The translations under genes were made by a program, and so were the position numbers. From Pseudoneurospora amorphoporcata (lineage: Eukaryota > Ascomycota > Sordariomycetes > Sordariales > Sordariaceae), in assembly GCA_033297205.1 (NCBI GenBank), contig MU859093.1, positions 1 to 64,000 on the forward strand: a stretch of 64,000 bases of DNA. Direction: 5' to 3'. The notes under the pieces were generated by a model, which ran no database searches, was not told the origin of the DNA, and saw only the letters and a program-made list of their open reading frames with translations. Positions within the stretch are counted from its first letter, which is position 1. Each line of letters begins with the position of its first letter. This document shows positions 10,238 through 22,551 of the stretch, piece by piece.

Positions 10238-12926
10238 ATGTCCGTGATTCAGGTGGAAGAGTATGTGTGCTTGGCTCTCCCATGACCGGTGTGGAAAGGC
10301 TTCGCCATGTTGGTCCAATCGTGCTGATCCGCTTTCTGCAGTCTGGTTTCCTACCAGCTCCGTACCGGCTATCTGAATGAGGTTGCCGACGGCGTAGGAG
10401 AACGGCTATTCACACTGAACGAAGGCTTCCTCAACTCTGCGCCCTTCAAGTCCACCGGTTGGCGCCCGAATCCCGCCCTCATCAAGCGAACCCACTCTCC
10501 TCCTATACCCACCGCGATCGCTTCCGAATACTTCCAGGCACCACGAGTAGCTGCGCTGCCGCTTGAAGATGAAGGGGAAGAAGAGAACTTGTTTCCGGGC
10601 GGGGGCGTTCCGCTGGGCCCTAGCGTTGCCGCGAAGCGCCGTAGGAGGAGGGAACAAATGGAAGAGGAAGACGACAGCAGTGACCTCAGCGACGAGAGCG
10701 ACGATGAACCCGACCACCGAGCTGCTCAACAGATCAAGTTTGCAAAGATGCCCTTGCGCACTCGATCTGGCTCATCACCTATTCAGTCGTCCAACCTGCG
10801 CCAGACCATAACCATGTCACCACCCAAACCGGCAGTTAGACGAGGCTCTCAGTCCGCCTTGGAGACGGTGAAGGAGAGAGCAAGGAGCGATACTGTGACA
10901 AGTAGTGAGGTCTCATCAGACCACGAGTTTGATGCCTCTGGGTTCCACCGGGCGAGAGAAGCTGCCCAGGCTGCGGCAGCCCGCGCAGCTAAGCTATCGG
11001 CCAAGCTGAACACAGATCCTTCCATGGGCATCAAGCGGGAAGCAAGCGATCTACTCGAGGACGAAGAAGACGACGATGACTCGGACGCCTCGGACATATC
11101 TGAAGCCTTCATCGAAAGTATTGACTCAGCATCCATCCTGGATGCCATCAAGAACCCCATGAACGCATCGCCTCAGCATCAAGTGGTCGGTACACCTCCA
11201 CGGGAGTACACGAGGAGGTCAACGATGATACGCAAATCGGTTATGCCACCTCCATCATCACTGCTTGTGGGGAAGCTTCCACCTCCACGGCCCTTGAGCA
11301 CGATCCGACCGATCAGCGTGGTTCAACCCAAGAGTTTGCTCTCCGCCGCGCTAAAGGCCAAGAAGACAAAACCGGCACTTCCGTTCGATCGCTTCGCCTC
11401 TCTGTCAGGACAGGGTGACCCGAACCCGATCATGCTTAGGATCTACGCCCCCTTCTCTCTGAGTCCCTCCAAACCTTTCGAGGTGCTTATTCGCCGGACC
11501 GTCCACGAGGGTGAAGGCATGGCGGACAGACCCGTAACTGTTGCCGATCTCATCGGCCTGAGTTTATGGCGCTACAATGAAGAGAAGCTTGAACCATCAC
11601 TCCCAACCGACAGGCTCAACGTCAACTGGTGGACGCTCCGCATGGTGGAAGAAGACGGTGAAGTGGACGATGACTTCCCGCCCCTAGAGCGGAAGAAGCA
11701 GCTCACCTCCTTTACTACAGCTAACAACAAAGCCGGACGGTCACGCTCCAACTCCAAAGTCTACGACATCTTCGCCCTCTCCAAAGCATCCGAAGATGAA
11801 TTCGAAGAAAACCAAAGACTCACCCCGCAATTCGAGCAAGAACAAGCAGGCGCCACTATAGAGGAGGAAGAAGACAAGGACCTAACACCGCGCGGCACTC
11901 CCCGACTAGACAACTCCCACCTCCTGCCCGCCGCCGAACCCCGAGGCAACCCGCTGCTCAACACCACCTACCGGCCCGGCGTGACCATGTATGCGGACAT
12001 GCCGCAACCGGCCCAGCCGACGCAGAGCACGTCACGGGGCGAGAAACGTCTCCTGCGCATCCATATCCACTCCTCGGATGTGCCAGCGGGACAAATGATC
12101 ACTCTCGACGTGACCACGGAGACCTGGCTGGCCGACGTGCTCGACACGGCCTGCCGCAAGCGCCAACTAGACAAGGCCAACCACGTGCTCAAGCTGCCAC
12201 AATCGGGAACCGTCGTCCCCCTCGACCGCACCGTCGGCTCGCTAAACAACGTAACGGAGTTAGACTTGCACAGGCGCCGCTTCGCCACCGACGGTCCCCT
12301 AACCATGACCGGCTCCCCCAGCTCTTCTTCCCCGCGCCCCCCGCTATTCGCAGATAACTCATCCACTTGGACGACCAAATCCAAAAAGGGCCGCGGAATC
12401 ATGGGTGTGCACCCGTTGGCCAAGGAGATCCTTAAGCAGGATGAGCTGGGCATTGGTGCAACGGCCGTCAAGAAGTACACGGTCTGGAGAAAACAGCCGA
12501 TGCGGCTGCTTTCGGAAAAGATTTTTGTCATTGACGGTGAGTACATCCACATCATGCCTTCGGCGGGCGGGAAGAACCCCGGGGAGATCGTGGATGGGAA
12601 GGCGACGACGGTACATTTCAGCAATGTGGTGGGGTGTAAGGTTTCGAGGAAGCATCCTAATAACTTTAAGGTATGTTTGTCTCTACGTTTCCCAGGTTTG
12701 TCGGCCTAGGCCTCCTTGCTTATGTCCAGGTGATGAAATCAAGGTTTCATTGGAGCAGGAGGTTGTTGTTCTTCTTGTATATCGCTAACGTTTATTGTGT
12801 TAACAGCTTGTGGTGTATAAAGCTACGGAAAGCAAGCGGTATGACTTCCAGACTAGCAGTGCGGAGTATGCGGCGGAGATCGTCAACGAGCTCAAGAAGG
12901 GTATTTCGCCTTACCGGGAGGTGTAA
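10238..12926 (+). CDS. sin1: Sin1/Avo1, TORC2 subunit
   Basis: Three exons, 10238-10260, 10342-12670 and 12807-12926, give 823 residues. The first exon encodes only seven residues and two bases. The joined N-terminus MSVIQVEDLVSYQLRTGYLN matches the conserved Sin1 start. Domains in order are: an acidic/serine-rich region (residues ~110-240), the CRIM domain (~356-475, around FDRFASLSGQGDP to WWTLRMVEEDGEVDDDFP), a Ras-binding ubiquitin-like domain (~575-656, KRLLRIHIHSS to VTELDLHRRRF), and the SIN1-type PH domain (~718-823, starting KKYTVWRKQPM). The last exon supplies the end of the PH domain (LVVYKATESKRYDF). Sin1 is the TORC2 subunit that presents AGC kinases to Tor; CRIM binds substrate and PH binds membrane lipid. 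The third-exon acceptor is TTAACAG. I see no truncation or frameshift. Confidence 0.93.
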
Positions 12927-15900
12927 CCGGCCTCACCCCACAAACTTGGCTCGAGAGGAGGCCTCTTGCTCTTGGGATTTTGCGGCTCAAGTGTCATCGC
13001 AAACAGATTTCGCTTGCCGGAGGGTCCGGGGGTGTAAGTGTATTATGTACGTACGGGCCAAGCTCAAAGGTTCTTGCTTGCTTGGCTCTTCTATCGGAGC
13101 ACCTTTAGCTAAGCCTTTCCGGTCTGCTGAGATCTACCGGTTCTGCAGTTGTACATGTGGAATGCTTTATTCCTGCATGCAAAGCCATGAGCGGGAGCGA
13201 GTAGCCCCGAGTCTTTGGTTTAGTTTTCGTTCTCCATCAATCAAAGCGACGGCAAAAAGCATCAGACAGCTGATGATCGTCAACAGCTCGCATGTTCGTG
13301 CTACTGGTGCAGTGGTGTTATCCAATTGCCATTCTGTGATCGACCGTTTATCTTTTCCTTCAAGCACACCCTGAGGGGCCACGGGGGCCTGATGACCACA
13401 TGGATTGAAAACCCTTCAACAGACATGACTGAGCAGCGACTGAGCCACTGTCTAACGGACCACATGTGCCACTTGCACTTGCCAAAAATAACGGTTCGCC
13501 TTCTTCATACCAAATACATGACGCGCGTTTTAGTTTTCTTTGACTTTGTATTGGACAAAAGGAATGGATCGGAAGAGCACAGCCTCATATTCAGCCACAT
13601 GTGTGCGTAATGTATTTTCTGCGCCATCTCACTGTGCAAATTGCTGAGTGCCCTCCATTCTTCTCGGAGGTGCAACGTGTTACACTAACAACTTCTGGTG
13701 GCACTTTGTGCAAACTTGGTTACCCACTTGGAAGTGTGGGATCCGTTATGTGAGAGTGGCACCTGTGAGGGGATGCTTGAAAGTTTGTTTGTGAGACCGT
13801 TACGGGAGGAAAAAAAGCCATTCCAAGTGGAACGAGGACCCAGCGATGAGGGTTCCAGGTTCTACTCTTTGAAGAAAGGAACTGGGGAATTTGACAAACT
13901 GCTCACCGTATCACCGAGTTTACTGCTTGAAACCAACCATTCCATGTGTTCAGTTGTCGAACGGTCATGCTTTGTGGTTTGCATGTGACTGGCAGCTGTC
14001 AACTGGCAGTTGGCCGGTCTGAGCCAACGAACGAAAGAGGGAGAAAAGCAAACAGCGAAAGAAATGTCGGAATTGAGCAAAACGGTGACACCGAATTCGA
14101 TGCCAGAAGCCCGCTCGGATTAAAGCACTCGCTCGCTTTGCCTCGTCCTGCTTCGGCTGAGTCGTCTCTTTCTTGGACTGCATCAGCCAAGCAAACAATG
14201 AGGGCACAGTGAGCAGTGATGTCATCGAATGGATAGAATTTGCGAGAATTGCCCACCCGATGCTGGTCCACTAGCGACAACTAGCCGAGTTTTGCGCCCA
14301 GCGCAGGTCGCGGGCGCGGGAGCCGTTTTTGATGGACTCCTCCGAGACGGGCTGGGACCACGGGCTGGGACCACGGGCCGGGAATGGTCTGGATGGGGAA
14401 GAAGACAGACGTTGAAGATCCAAAGTTGGAAAATCTCCGTAGTTACTGAGAGTCGTTACGTCCACCACCACAAAGAAAAGGCAGGCACAAGCTGTGATCA
14501 CCCATCCGTGGTTTCTTTCTTGGGGCCGTTTCCCGAGTAGCGTGATGGATGATGTGCGAGGTAATGTGATTTTTCAAGGTTCGAGTCATGAAAGATGAAG
14601 ACCAGTTCCCAGGACCGTTCATCATTGCGAAAGTTCAACACATCAGATGGGCCTGGCCACCGACTGGGCTCAGGGGCCGGGGAGGGTCCAAGGGTCTACC
14701 AGTGGGTTCATGCTCAACTGCAAGGGGTTGAAACACATGCTTTGCGACATGCAATTGCTTTTTTGGTGATTCCGTGCATTTTTGTCCGGAAAACCCATAT
14801 GATGAGCGGTGGAGTCCCGCGAGTTTGATAAAAGATCCCATGGAATTTGAAGAACAAGAGTCGCTCGCCGAGTAATGAGAGAGGCTGCCTGGTGTGAGAG
14901 TTTGACGCCACAAAAAAGACGGCGGCCATGTTGTGTAACCTAACGTTTACGTGACCGAAACTACCGTTCCCAGGCAAGCAATCAAGGGGAACAGATTGAA
15001 CACGAGCGGACAAATGTCGAGATTCGCCAATGGTGAAACAGCGCAAAGGAATGAAGAAACTCAAAGAGTTGACAACGAGTGCCTTCATTGCAGCCACACC
15101 CCAGACCGTCGTGCACGTGGAACCTGTGTGCCGGATTTTCCGGCCTTTGGTGGATGGCTGGAGCCGCCTTCCCCCACACTCGATCGGGATGGAGGGCAGG
15201 CGCGGCTCGACAGGGGTGCGGTCGTGTGGGCGTTTGGGGGGGGTAACGATGGAGTGTGGTTGGCTGGTTCGTTGCACCACTCCACAATTCTTGGTGTTTC
15301 TGGCGCAATCATGACGACGTCCCAGGAAGGTTCAATGCCCAGCAAGGCCAAGCTCCGAGCTGTGGTTCAAGGGACGGGAATTCCATCGAGATGGCTGACA
15401 TTGCGGCCCACGTCTGGCCCATTCCTTGCCATCAATGATATTGGGGTCAAGCATTGACTGCAATCTGCAGGGCAGTGTAGAGGTAGGGAGTAAGGACCCG
15501 TCAAACGTGGTTCCCCGTCAGAAGGAAGAGTCAAGCAGCAGTCTTGGGATGACATTGAACCAAAAATTAGATGGCATTGGCGTACGCAGGGCATGGTCGG
15601 GAATCATTTGATGGGGGGTCCCACCAGAGAGACAGCCAGCCCCGAGAGACACAGCCAGCCCCGGCACACGTCGACCCAGCAATAACGACAACGAGCGGGG
15701 ACGAGCGACCGGGAGGACGAGAGGCCACAAGCCGGTGGCCACTTACCATAGGTTTGGATTTCTTGTACAACACAGCTGATTCGCTCGTCATCGTTTCGAA
15801 GCGGGCCGTGGCAGGACACATCCTGGAGAGAAAGGGAAGGTGCGAGGAGAGGAAGGATTCAGTCATCCACGGCTGGGAAGGCATCGACGATGGTGCTGGA

Positions 15901-16549
15901 TAGAGAAGAACTGTGGCTACTATCTGAGTAACCACGAAATCAAGGCGCCCCAATGTTAGGCAAACTCGTACCTCCTTCTCATGAGATCGTCAAGAAGGAA
16001 TACCTCAAGTGTAGGTAATCCGGATCCCCAGCCACACCACACCAGCCAGGTCTTGTCATCGTGTTTCGCCTCGTTGTTGCGTGCAAGTGCACACAGTACG
16101 TACCTGCAGTGACGGTGGATGTGTGTGGATTCTCTCCTTCACTCGTTGCTTGGAACAAAAAAAAAGAGCTGAGGGAGGTGTGTATAGTGTGGTGGACAAG
16201 TAGTGGTGGTGACGGACCGGCTCGGCTCCCAGGATTCAGGTCCTGTTCTCAGGTCAGGTCAGGTTTGTTTGCCCTGCCCTGCCCTGCCTGCTTGCATACC
16301 TAACCTGCCCACTGCCCCTGCTGAGCCTGCCTTGCACTCCCCCTTGCCCCTCATCCTTGTCTTGGCCTGCTCCTCCTAGATATAAGTATTTGTCCCTTCT
16401 ACTCTTTCTGCTTTTCTCTTACGTTCCACAATCCAACAACTCGAGATACCCATTTCACCGTTTTTCCGCGTCAAAATACTCAAAGAGCAACGCTCGCTTA
16501 ATACCATACAACCAACAATAATCACCAAGAAAACCAACCAACCATCAAA
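12927..16549. other. Gene-poor interval of 3.6 kb
   Basis: No gene is supported. Overlapping frames on both strands at 14.7-15.5 kb (168-188 codons) lack family resemblance and shadow one another. Small direct repeats occur: two 14-bp units around 14350-14378 (CTGGGACCACGGGC) and two ~18-bp units around 15630-15662 (GAGAGACAGCCAGCCCC type). The last 250 bp are C/T-rich with repeated CCCTG units and read as the promoter of the downstream serine-rich protein. Confidence 0.5.
16381..16388 (+). promoter_or_regulatory. TATA-like motif TATAAGTA
   Basis: It lies 169 bp before the ATG of the serine-rich secreted protein gene and is followed by a pyrimidine-rich leader. Together these resemble promoters of highly expressed fungal cell-wall genes. 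Confidence 0.4.
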
Positions 16550-17077
16550 ATGAAGTTCTCCGCTGTCCTCGTTGCCCTCGCCCCTCTGGCTCTTGTACGT
16601 TACCCTCGGTCTACATGCATTGATGCCATTCACAGCCTCTAACCACCTCGAAAATAGGCCCAGACCTCCATCGACCAGTCTGCCTCCTCGGCTGCTGCCT
16701 CCGTCTCTAGCAGTATCTCGTCTGCTCTCGCTTCCCAGAGCTCTGCTGCTGCCTCCGTCAGCTCCTCCGTCAGCTCCAAGGTCAACAGCATCTCCTCCAG
16801 CGCCGACTCTGCCGTCGCTTCCGTCACTAGCCAGGCTGGCGATTCCCTCTCCTCTCTCGAGTCTCAGCTCTCCACGGCCACTGGCTCCGACCGTGCTTCC
16901 ATCACCTCTGCCATTGGCTCCATCACCAGCGATGCCAACTCTGCCATCAACTCCATCACCAGCAAGGCCGGCTCTGCTGCTAGCTCTGCTACCAGCAACC
17001 CTGCCGCTCCCATGAAGACCGGTGCCGTGGCCATGGGCGCCCTCTTCGGTGGTGCTGCTGTCCTTGCCAACCTCTAA
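16550..17077 (+). CDS. Small serine/alanine-rich secreted protein, probably GPI-anchored
   Basis: Two exons, 16550-16594 and 16658-17077, give 154 residues. The first exon encodes exactly the signal-peptide core (MKFSAVLVALAPLAL), and cleavage is likely near AQTS at the start of exon 2. The body is more than half Ser, Ala, Thr and Ile, with quasi-repeats such as SITSAIGSITSDANSAINS, and few charged residues. The C-terminus has a short hydrophobic segment (GAVAMGALFGGAAVLANL) preceded by small residues (SNPAAP), which fits a GPI-attachment signal. Such proteins are usually heavily O-glycosylated cell-wall or plasma-membrane components. The codon choice is strongly C-ended, suggesting high expression. 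The donor is GTACGT and the acceptor ATAG. No enzymatic domain is present and no specific family is recognised. Confidence 0.85.
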
Positions 17078-18235
17078 ATTTACTTTTAAATCAGGAGTGA
17101 GTGAGGGGATGGTTTAGAATCAGCCGCGGAGCTCGGGTATTTACGAATGATGGACGATCCTCTTTCGACGTTCACGAGTTCCGAGGTTGCTTGTACAACA
17201 CGAAAACACGAAAACACGACATATTTGACAAGCGCCCTCCGCAAGGGATTCCACTAGACATGCTTTTTGTTTCAAAAGATTCCCTGCCCAGAAAGGGTGT
17301 TTCGACGCTTTGCTACGCTTAGCTATGGTACGATGCCGAGATGATGATAATGGGATTATGGATGGGATTTTCCATTTGTTGGCTTGGAGAAAGTAAAGGA
17401 GTTAATCTGACCGGGCTTAATACAATCCTCATACACCAACCTCGCAGTTTCCCATAACCTATTGTGACTTTTGTGTTCCTTGTATGAACTGACATCCAGA
17501 CCAGCAAACTAGAAACACGGTCAACGGAGAGTGATCATGAGGCCATGGTCGATTGCCCAATGCATTCGTATCCAGAGGTCGGATGAACAGTTGGTTGGGT
17601 CGCTTACCAATGGAACGAACAGCGTCATAGACACTTGGCGAAGCTAAACCCAAACAGGGCCTTTGCTGCATGACAGCACCAAGCTTGTTCATGCAAAAGA
17701 TCAAATCCACCGGGGCACTAACTGCCAAAATGTACCTCACATCCAATTTGTGGTGAGCATGTACTAGCTCCAGTTACTGTGTCTGTGCATGCGCTACCAA
17801 CTTTCCTACCTCTACCCAGCAGGACCAAGCAATCATCGCCGATGCTTCGCAACTGCACATTGACTGCATCTGTCACGCTCAGACGCGGCGCCGACACAGA
17901 GCGACGCCGACAACGGCTTTCCCTCTCCGTCTGGTTGCAATTGATTTGATATGAACATTCGTGGACGTCGTCCCCGTTTTCCTTTGCAACTCACTTATTC
18001 ATTGAAGACCAGGTCGCTGGTGGTTGACATACCTGGCACTCGGTGGTTGCGATGAAGTTGGGTTTGGCGTGCCAAAGCCCAGACCACCAGACCTGCTAAT
18101 GTGTGGCCCTTGCATTGCCCTGGTGCTGATGAGACGAAGGGAGACGATGCGCAATATGGCCCAGAAGAATGATGATAGTGAAGAAAGGCCATTCTTTTGA
18201 TGTTCTTGATACCTTAAGGAGCCACCCCCCCTCTC

Positions 18236-18254
18236 TTTTTTTTTTTTTTTTTTT
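18236..18254. repeat. Poly-T run (T19)
   Basis: A homopolymer run of 19 T follows a short C-rich stretch in intergenic DNA. Confidence 0.85.
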
Positions 18255-19326
18255 AATTCGATTCAGGGAGTTTCGAGGGAGAAATTAGCGAGTGTCCTAA
18301 GCGTCCATTCAACAGCGGACGTTTATTCTAGAATTCCCGAGCAGTTCCACTTCCTATGCAGACAACACATTCCTATCTGTCTGTGTGTTTACTTCGTAGT
18401 CAAGAACTGCACTTAATCCTTGCGTGGTAGCAGGTACCTTACCTGCGCAGTGCGAGCATATGTACTAGCATGCCTGGACGCTGGAATGTTGGCTGTGTAG
18501 CAGATAGCGACCGTACAGGGCTGCATTGGATTGTGATGATTCGGCTTGTCGTTTGAGGGTCGATACCGTGATCGTGGACATGTGGATGAAATTGGGTGGG
18601 CAGAGATAGAGGAGTGTGAATTGTAGACTCCCGGTGAGGATGTTTGCAGCCAGCAGACAACAGGAAAATCAGTATGAATCGAGTCATGCCCAAAAGAACG
18701 GGGAAAATATGATCTTGTAACGTCAAAATAGATCCTTTGTGACTGGAGGAAGAAAGAAGCCCTAACAGGACCTCCGAGAGATGATGTTGGAAGACAAATG
18801 AGAGTTCAAAACTTACAACAATCTCCGACGGACTGCGAGATGATACCCGAGTCCAGAAGCAACTTCAGGCATCACAAGAACCACTTAACATTCGTCACAT
18901 CAGATGATGAGGATGCAGATGCCGGCATCGTTTTCTTACATGCCGTTCTGTTGGCATTGTCAACATGTGAGAACTGCCTGGTTGACTACTACAAACCGCT
19001 GTTGACGTTAAGAGGGCATCTCTCTTCGTTCTCACGATGCGCTGAAACTCCGTGGTGTTTCAAACCTCGACTCGTTATAAGATGCGTCTATACTCACCCG
19101 CGCGCATATGTGTTCTCATCGCAAACATCAGGCGATGGATCAACAATAGCAAAAGGATAATGGAGCAATGGTCAAGCGCCCCCAGAACCCTCACCGCTGC
19201 CTCCTCAACGGCTGTTGTCCGCCGTTTGCCGATTAGCGTATCGTAGTGTCGTCGCGTCGTGGTAAAGGGGGCTATCGACAGCCCGAATTTTCGGGCACCC
19301 CCTTTTATGCCGTATCGTCGAGAAAA

Positions 19327-19430
19327 GTGCCATGGTCGGGAATCGAACCGGCAGTGTTCCGCGCAGCGGGCGAGTCTGGCCTGTTGGCGAATGTGCGTGC
19401 GCCTCGTTGAAACCGCTTGACCATTTGTCC
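19327..19430 (-). pseudogene. tRNA-like sequence, probably a tRNA pseudogene
   Basis: Read on the minus strand, an A-box-like motif TGGTCAAGCGG (19413-19423) is followed 63 nt later by a consensus B-box GGTTCGATTCC (19339-19349). A run of four T, the usual Pol III terminator, follows within 13 nt. However, the seven bases before the A box do not pair with those after the T arm, and the T stem has two mismatches, so a functional cloverleaf could not be drawn. It is best read as a decayed tRNA or tRNA-derived element. An unusual intron-containing tRNA is less likely. Confidence 0.35.
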
Positions 19431-20019
19431 CATTGGGAGGTGTTGGAAGATGGGGTGAAAGAGATAGTATATCAACCTAGGGGGCTGGTGGTAGCCTGAT
19501 TTGTTAGGCTGCCGGGCAATGGGCAAGTGTAAACGGAAGGTCCGCGGCGCGGGCTGGTTGTCAACCAAACTGGCGGATGGTCTTTCGTCGGTGCGATCTA
19601 ATCTCTGTTATTGGTGTAATCCTTGTTCGAAACAGAAGCTACCTACCCTAGTAGAGAAGAAATGGTGATGGATATAAGTTCAAAGGATCCTGAAGCATGC
19701 CAAATACAACTTGCAACCTGTTCCATAACGCTACCTTTGCTATATGACTGGGAGGTACCCTACTTCAATAAACACTTGCAACTCACACTTGACACGATTA
19801 CAACCAACCACTTCTTTGGGTCATCAGACTTGGAAACAAAAAGCTAATATTCAAAATTTGGTATAAAAGAACGATAGTAAGAATCCAAAGAGTAATTATC
19901 ACTATCCATCCCCGGTGAAGCAACATCTCTCTCCTTCCCATCTTGCCATTCCACCAGCCACATAACCAAAACACTCAAAGCAATCATGAAAACTCCAAAC
20001 TCACCCCTCCAGACAAAAC

Positions 20020-22551
20020 TCACAAAGCCTCAACCCCGGCCCGTCTCGCCAACCCACCCACACCCCCCGCGCCTCCAACGCCCATCAAAAAGCCCCACTC
20101 CCCCCTGGTAACCGGGCTAATGTCATCATACCCATTCGGCGTCAACGGGCCCAGTCTATTACCAAACCGATTATACCGTCCACCACCAGGTGACACCTCC
20201 AGTCTCTCATTGTCAGAATCGGACTCGTTTTCGACGTCCGAGCTCGCCAAGTTTTTGGAGCTGGAATTTCCGTTGTGCAAGATCTCATCTAAAGTGTTGC
20301 CTGATGAGTGCGGTGGCTGGAGCCAGATGTTGATTTTGGTTGCTGTTAGGGCGGTGCGTGGGGAGTCGAGTGGGCGGGCGGTGTGTTCTTCTTCTTCTGA
20401 TGAGGAGGAAGAGGATGGAGAGTCTGAGGAGGGAGATTGGGTGGTGGTAGGGTTGTTGATGACTGTTGATGGGGAGTCGAAGTCTGAAGAGGGTGATTGA
20501 GCACCTTGGACGGTGGATGGGGCGGATGGGGCGGATGTTTGCGATTTTGGTGATTTCTCAAGGGGAGGAAGATTGTTGTAAATGAAGCCGCCGCGCTTGG
20601 GCTTGCTGGCGGGGATCACGAGCTCGAGTTCCATCTTGGCGAGTGTGCGTTGGACGCGGATGGGTGTGGTCAGTTCGAGGTCAGACTGGCGGGCTGGGCT
20701 GGGAGGAGCAAGATGTTGTCGGGGTGATATTTTCTTGTTGGAGGACTTTGGTGGTTTAGGATCGAATGTGGTTTGGAGCTTGAGACCTGTGAACATGTTC
20801 GGTCTGGCCGATCGACCGGGAGGTGCTGGAGATAGTCTCGGGGTGGTGCGATGGAGTTCTTGCATTTCGTGGATCACGATGCGCTCGACTTCGCGGGTTG
20901 GAGTTCTGTCGTTGTTGTCGTCGTCGATGTCGATGTCTACGGTCGGGATGGGAGCAGCCACTCGCGATGGTTGAACTCGGCGATACTTTTGAGCCCCGTT
21001 GATGTTAACCATCCGCACCTCTCTTCCCACGCCGATTTGGCCCACACCAATTTGGACGTTGCGGTACCAAGCCTCGATGTCGTCCATCTCCAACTTGCTC
21101 TCCAGATCAATCTCGTCCATCATGTCGGCCATCTCGTCGAGATCAATATCCTCCTCCGCCACGACAACCGCCTTCTCGTCACCACCATAATAGTAAGGTC
21201 CAACCCACCCATTTGACACCGGCGCCACCGGCAATGGCTTCTCCTTCTTCATCACACGAACTGGTTCGGGCATCTCAAAATCACCCACCAGTTCAAAAAC
21301 ACCATCCTCTACGCCTTGCACCTTCTCAACCGTATCATCCACCCACCCCTTCTCCCTCACATCCCGTCCACCACTATAATCCCTTCTTGCATACGCCCTT
21401 CCATACATCCTCCCCACCTCCTCCAAGCTCCGATTGCTAACGGGATCCATAAACCTCGCATACGCACCCACGAGACAACTCTTCTTGAGCTTCTGGCATC
21501 CGTTCCCCAGCACAAGTCTCCTCAACTCATCCACGGCATCTTCCAGCCTGCGGTGCGCAATGGATCTTGATACCGACGGCTTGTGATTCACAGTCCGGGT
21601 GTAACACTGCAGCGCCGAGCGGAAGGTGTACAAATGGTCGAGCGAGAGTAGACGGAGACCGGCTGCTCCTGAGGAAGAAGAAGAAGGGCCGAAGAGGACT
21701 TCGTTTTGGGCCAGAGAGCGGTGCAAAAGCTCGGGCGGGAGGCCGAGTGTCGAGGCGGGGATGGGTGGTGGCAGGGAGGAGGGGGAGATGTTGAATTTCT
21801 TCGCGGCTTTTTCTAGAGTCGAAGAGAGGAGTTTGTCTTCTTTTTCTTTGAGCGGGATGGCGTGGATGAGGCGGATACCGAAATCTGATGATGTCGGTGA
21901 TGAGGGTACTTGAAGCAGGGCAGGGCCGAAGCCGCGGGTGGCGTGGAGGCCGGCGCTGGGAAGACATGTGGTGTTGATGTCAGCGGCCATGGAGGAGGTG
22001 GAATATGGCGTTGCTGGTGTTAAGGGCACCGACGGTGCTTGGGAAGCACCCGGGCTGAGGGGCCATCGTCCTGCTCCCCCTACTCGGCCGCGGTGGTTGG
22101 TGAAGATGGAGTCGACTGTTGATGCTGTCGAAGCAGAAGTGAGGGAGGCTTCGGAGAATGTGGGTGAGGTGGCTCCATAGCGGTAGTCGGTGTTGATGTT
22201 GATTACCCTCTCCTTGATTGGACCGGTGTCACCACGAACAAATTGCTTGAACGCGTGAGCAAAAGTGGGTTTGGCCGGGGTACTGGCAACCGAGTTTGAG
22301 GTCGAGGAGGAAGGAGTGCTACCGCAGGAGAAAGACTGAGCGGATGGAGAGCCGAGTGGAGAGGTCGGAAGCTGATAATCCTTGCGGATAACCAAGAGAG
22401 TGAATTTTGCTCCTTTCCTCTGGAGCCTCTTGGAGGCATACTCGAGAGCCGAGGTGAGATTACCGGGGAGGTGATCACCACCTTCAGCGAGAGAAGGACC
22501 AGCGCCCAGAGGAGGGGAGATGCGGGTCTTGAGCGGGAGTGAAGAAGACAT
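20020..22551 (-). CDS. Large uncharacterised ascomycete protein
   Basis: A single exon encodes 843 residues and I do not recognise a named domain with certainty. Three regions look conserved rather than random. One is an N-terminal segment near residues 33-59 (LTSALEYASKRLQRKGAKF, then TLLVIRKDY). The second is a helical region around residues 270-365 (from ELLHRSLAQNEVLFGPS to QKLKKSCLVGAYARFMD). The third is a C-terminal motif near residues 805-825 (LTPNGYDDISPVTRGEWGFL). Between them are long low-complexity stretches rich in Ser, Thr, Pro and Asp, including a short repeat QIGVGQIGVG and an acidic segment EEDIDLDEMADMMDEIDLE. No signal peptide or membrane segment is visible. The architecture of short conserved blocks in disordered sequence suggests a regulatory or scaffold protein, but that is only inference. 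Confidence 0.8.
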   Translation of the reverse strand: MSSSLPLKTRISPPLGAGPSLAEGGDHLPGNLTSALEYASKRLQRKGAKFTLLVIRKDYQLPTSPLGSPSAQSFSCGSTPSSSTSNSVASTPAKPTFAHAFKQFVRGDTGPIKERVININTDYRYGATSPTFSEASLTSASTASTVDSIFTNHRGRVGGAGRWPLSPGASQAPSVPLTPATPYSTSSMAADINTTCLPSAGLHATRGFGPALLQVPSSPTSSDFGIRLIHAIPLKEKEDKLLSSTLEKAAKKFNISPSSLPPPIPASTLGLPPELLHRSLAQNEVLFGPSSSSSGAAGLRLLSLDHLYTFRSALQCYTRTVNHKPSVSRSIAHRRLEDAVDELRRLVLGNGCQKLKKSCLVGAYARFMDPVSNRSLEEVGRMYGRAYARRDYSGGRDVREKGWVDDTVEKVQGVEDGVFELVGDFEMPEPVRVMKKEKPLPVAPVSNGWVGPYYYGGDEKAVVVAEEDIDLDEMADMMDEIDLESKLEMDDIEAWYRNVQIGVGQIGVGREVRMVNINGAQKYRRVQPSRVAAPIPTVDIDIDDDNNDRTPTREVERIVIHEMQELHRTTPRLSPAPPGRSARPNMFTGLKLQTTFDPKPPKSSNKKISPRQHLAPPSPARQSDLELTTPIRVQRTLAKMELELVIPASKPKRGGFIYNNLPPLEKSPKSQTSAPSAPSTVQGAQSPSSDFDSPSTVINNPTTTQSPSSDSPSSSSSSEEEEHTARPLDSPRTALTATKINIWLQPPHSSGNTLDEILHNGNSSSKNLASSDVENESDSDNERLEVSPGGGRYNRFGNRLGPLTPNGYDDISPVTRGEWGFLMGVGGAGGVGGLARRAGVEAL

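Larger units (their letters stand above)
17078..20019. other. Gene-poor interval of 2.9 kb
   Basis: Contents are the 3' flank of the serine-rich gene, a T19 run at 18236-18254, a tRNA-like sequence at 19327-19430, and short frames without protein character, the longest 120 codons at 18798-19160. Confidence 0.5.

Noticed and set aside
14714..15457. Overlapping frames of 168 and 188 codons on opposite strands
   Set aside because: Neither resembles a known protein, and they shadow each other. No splice structure or start context favours one.
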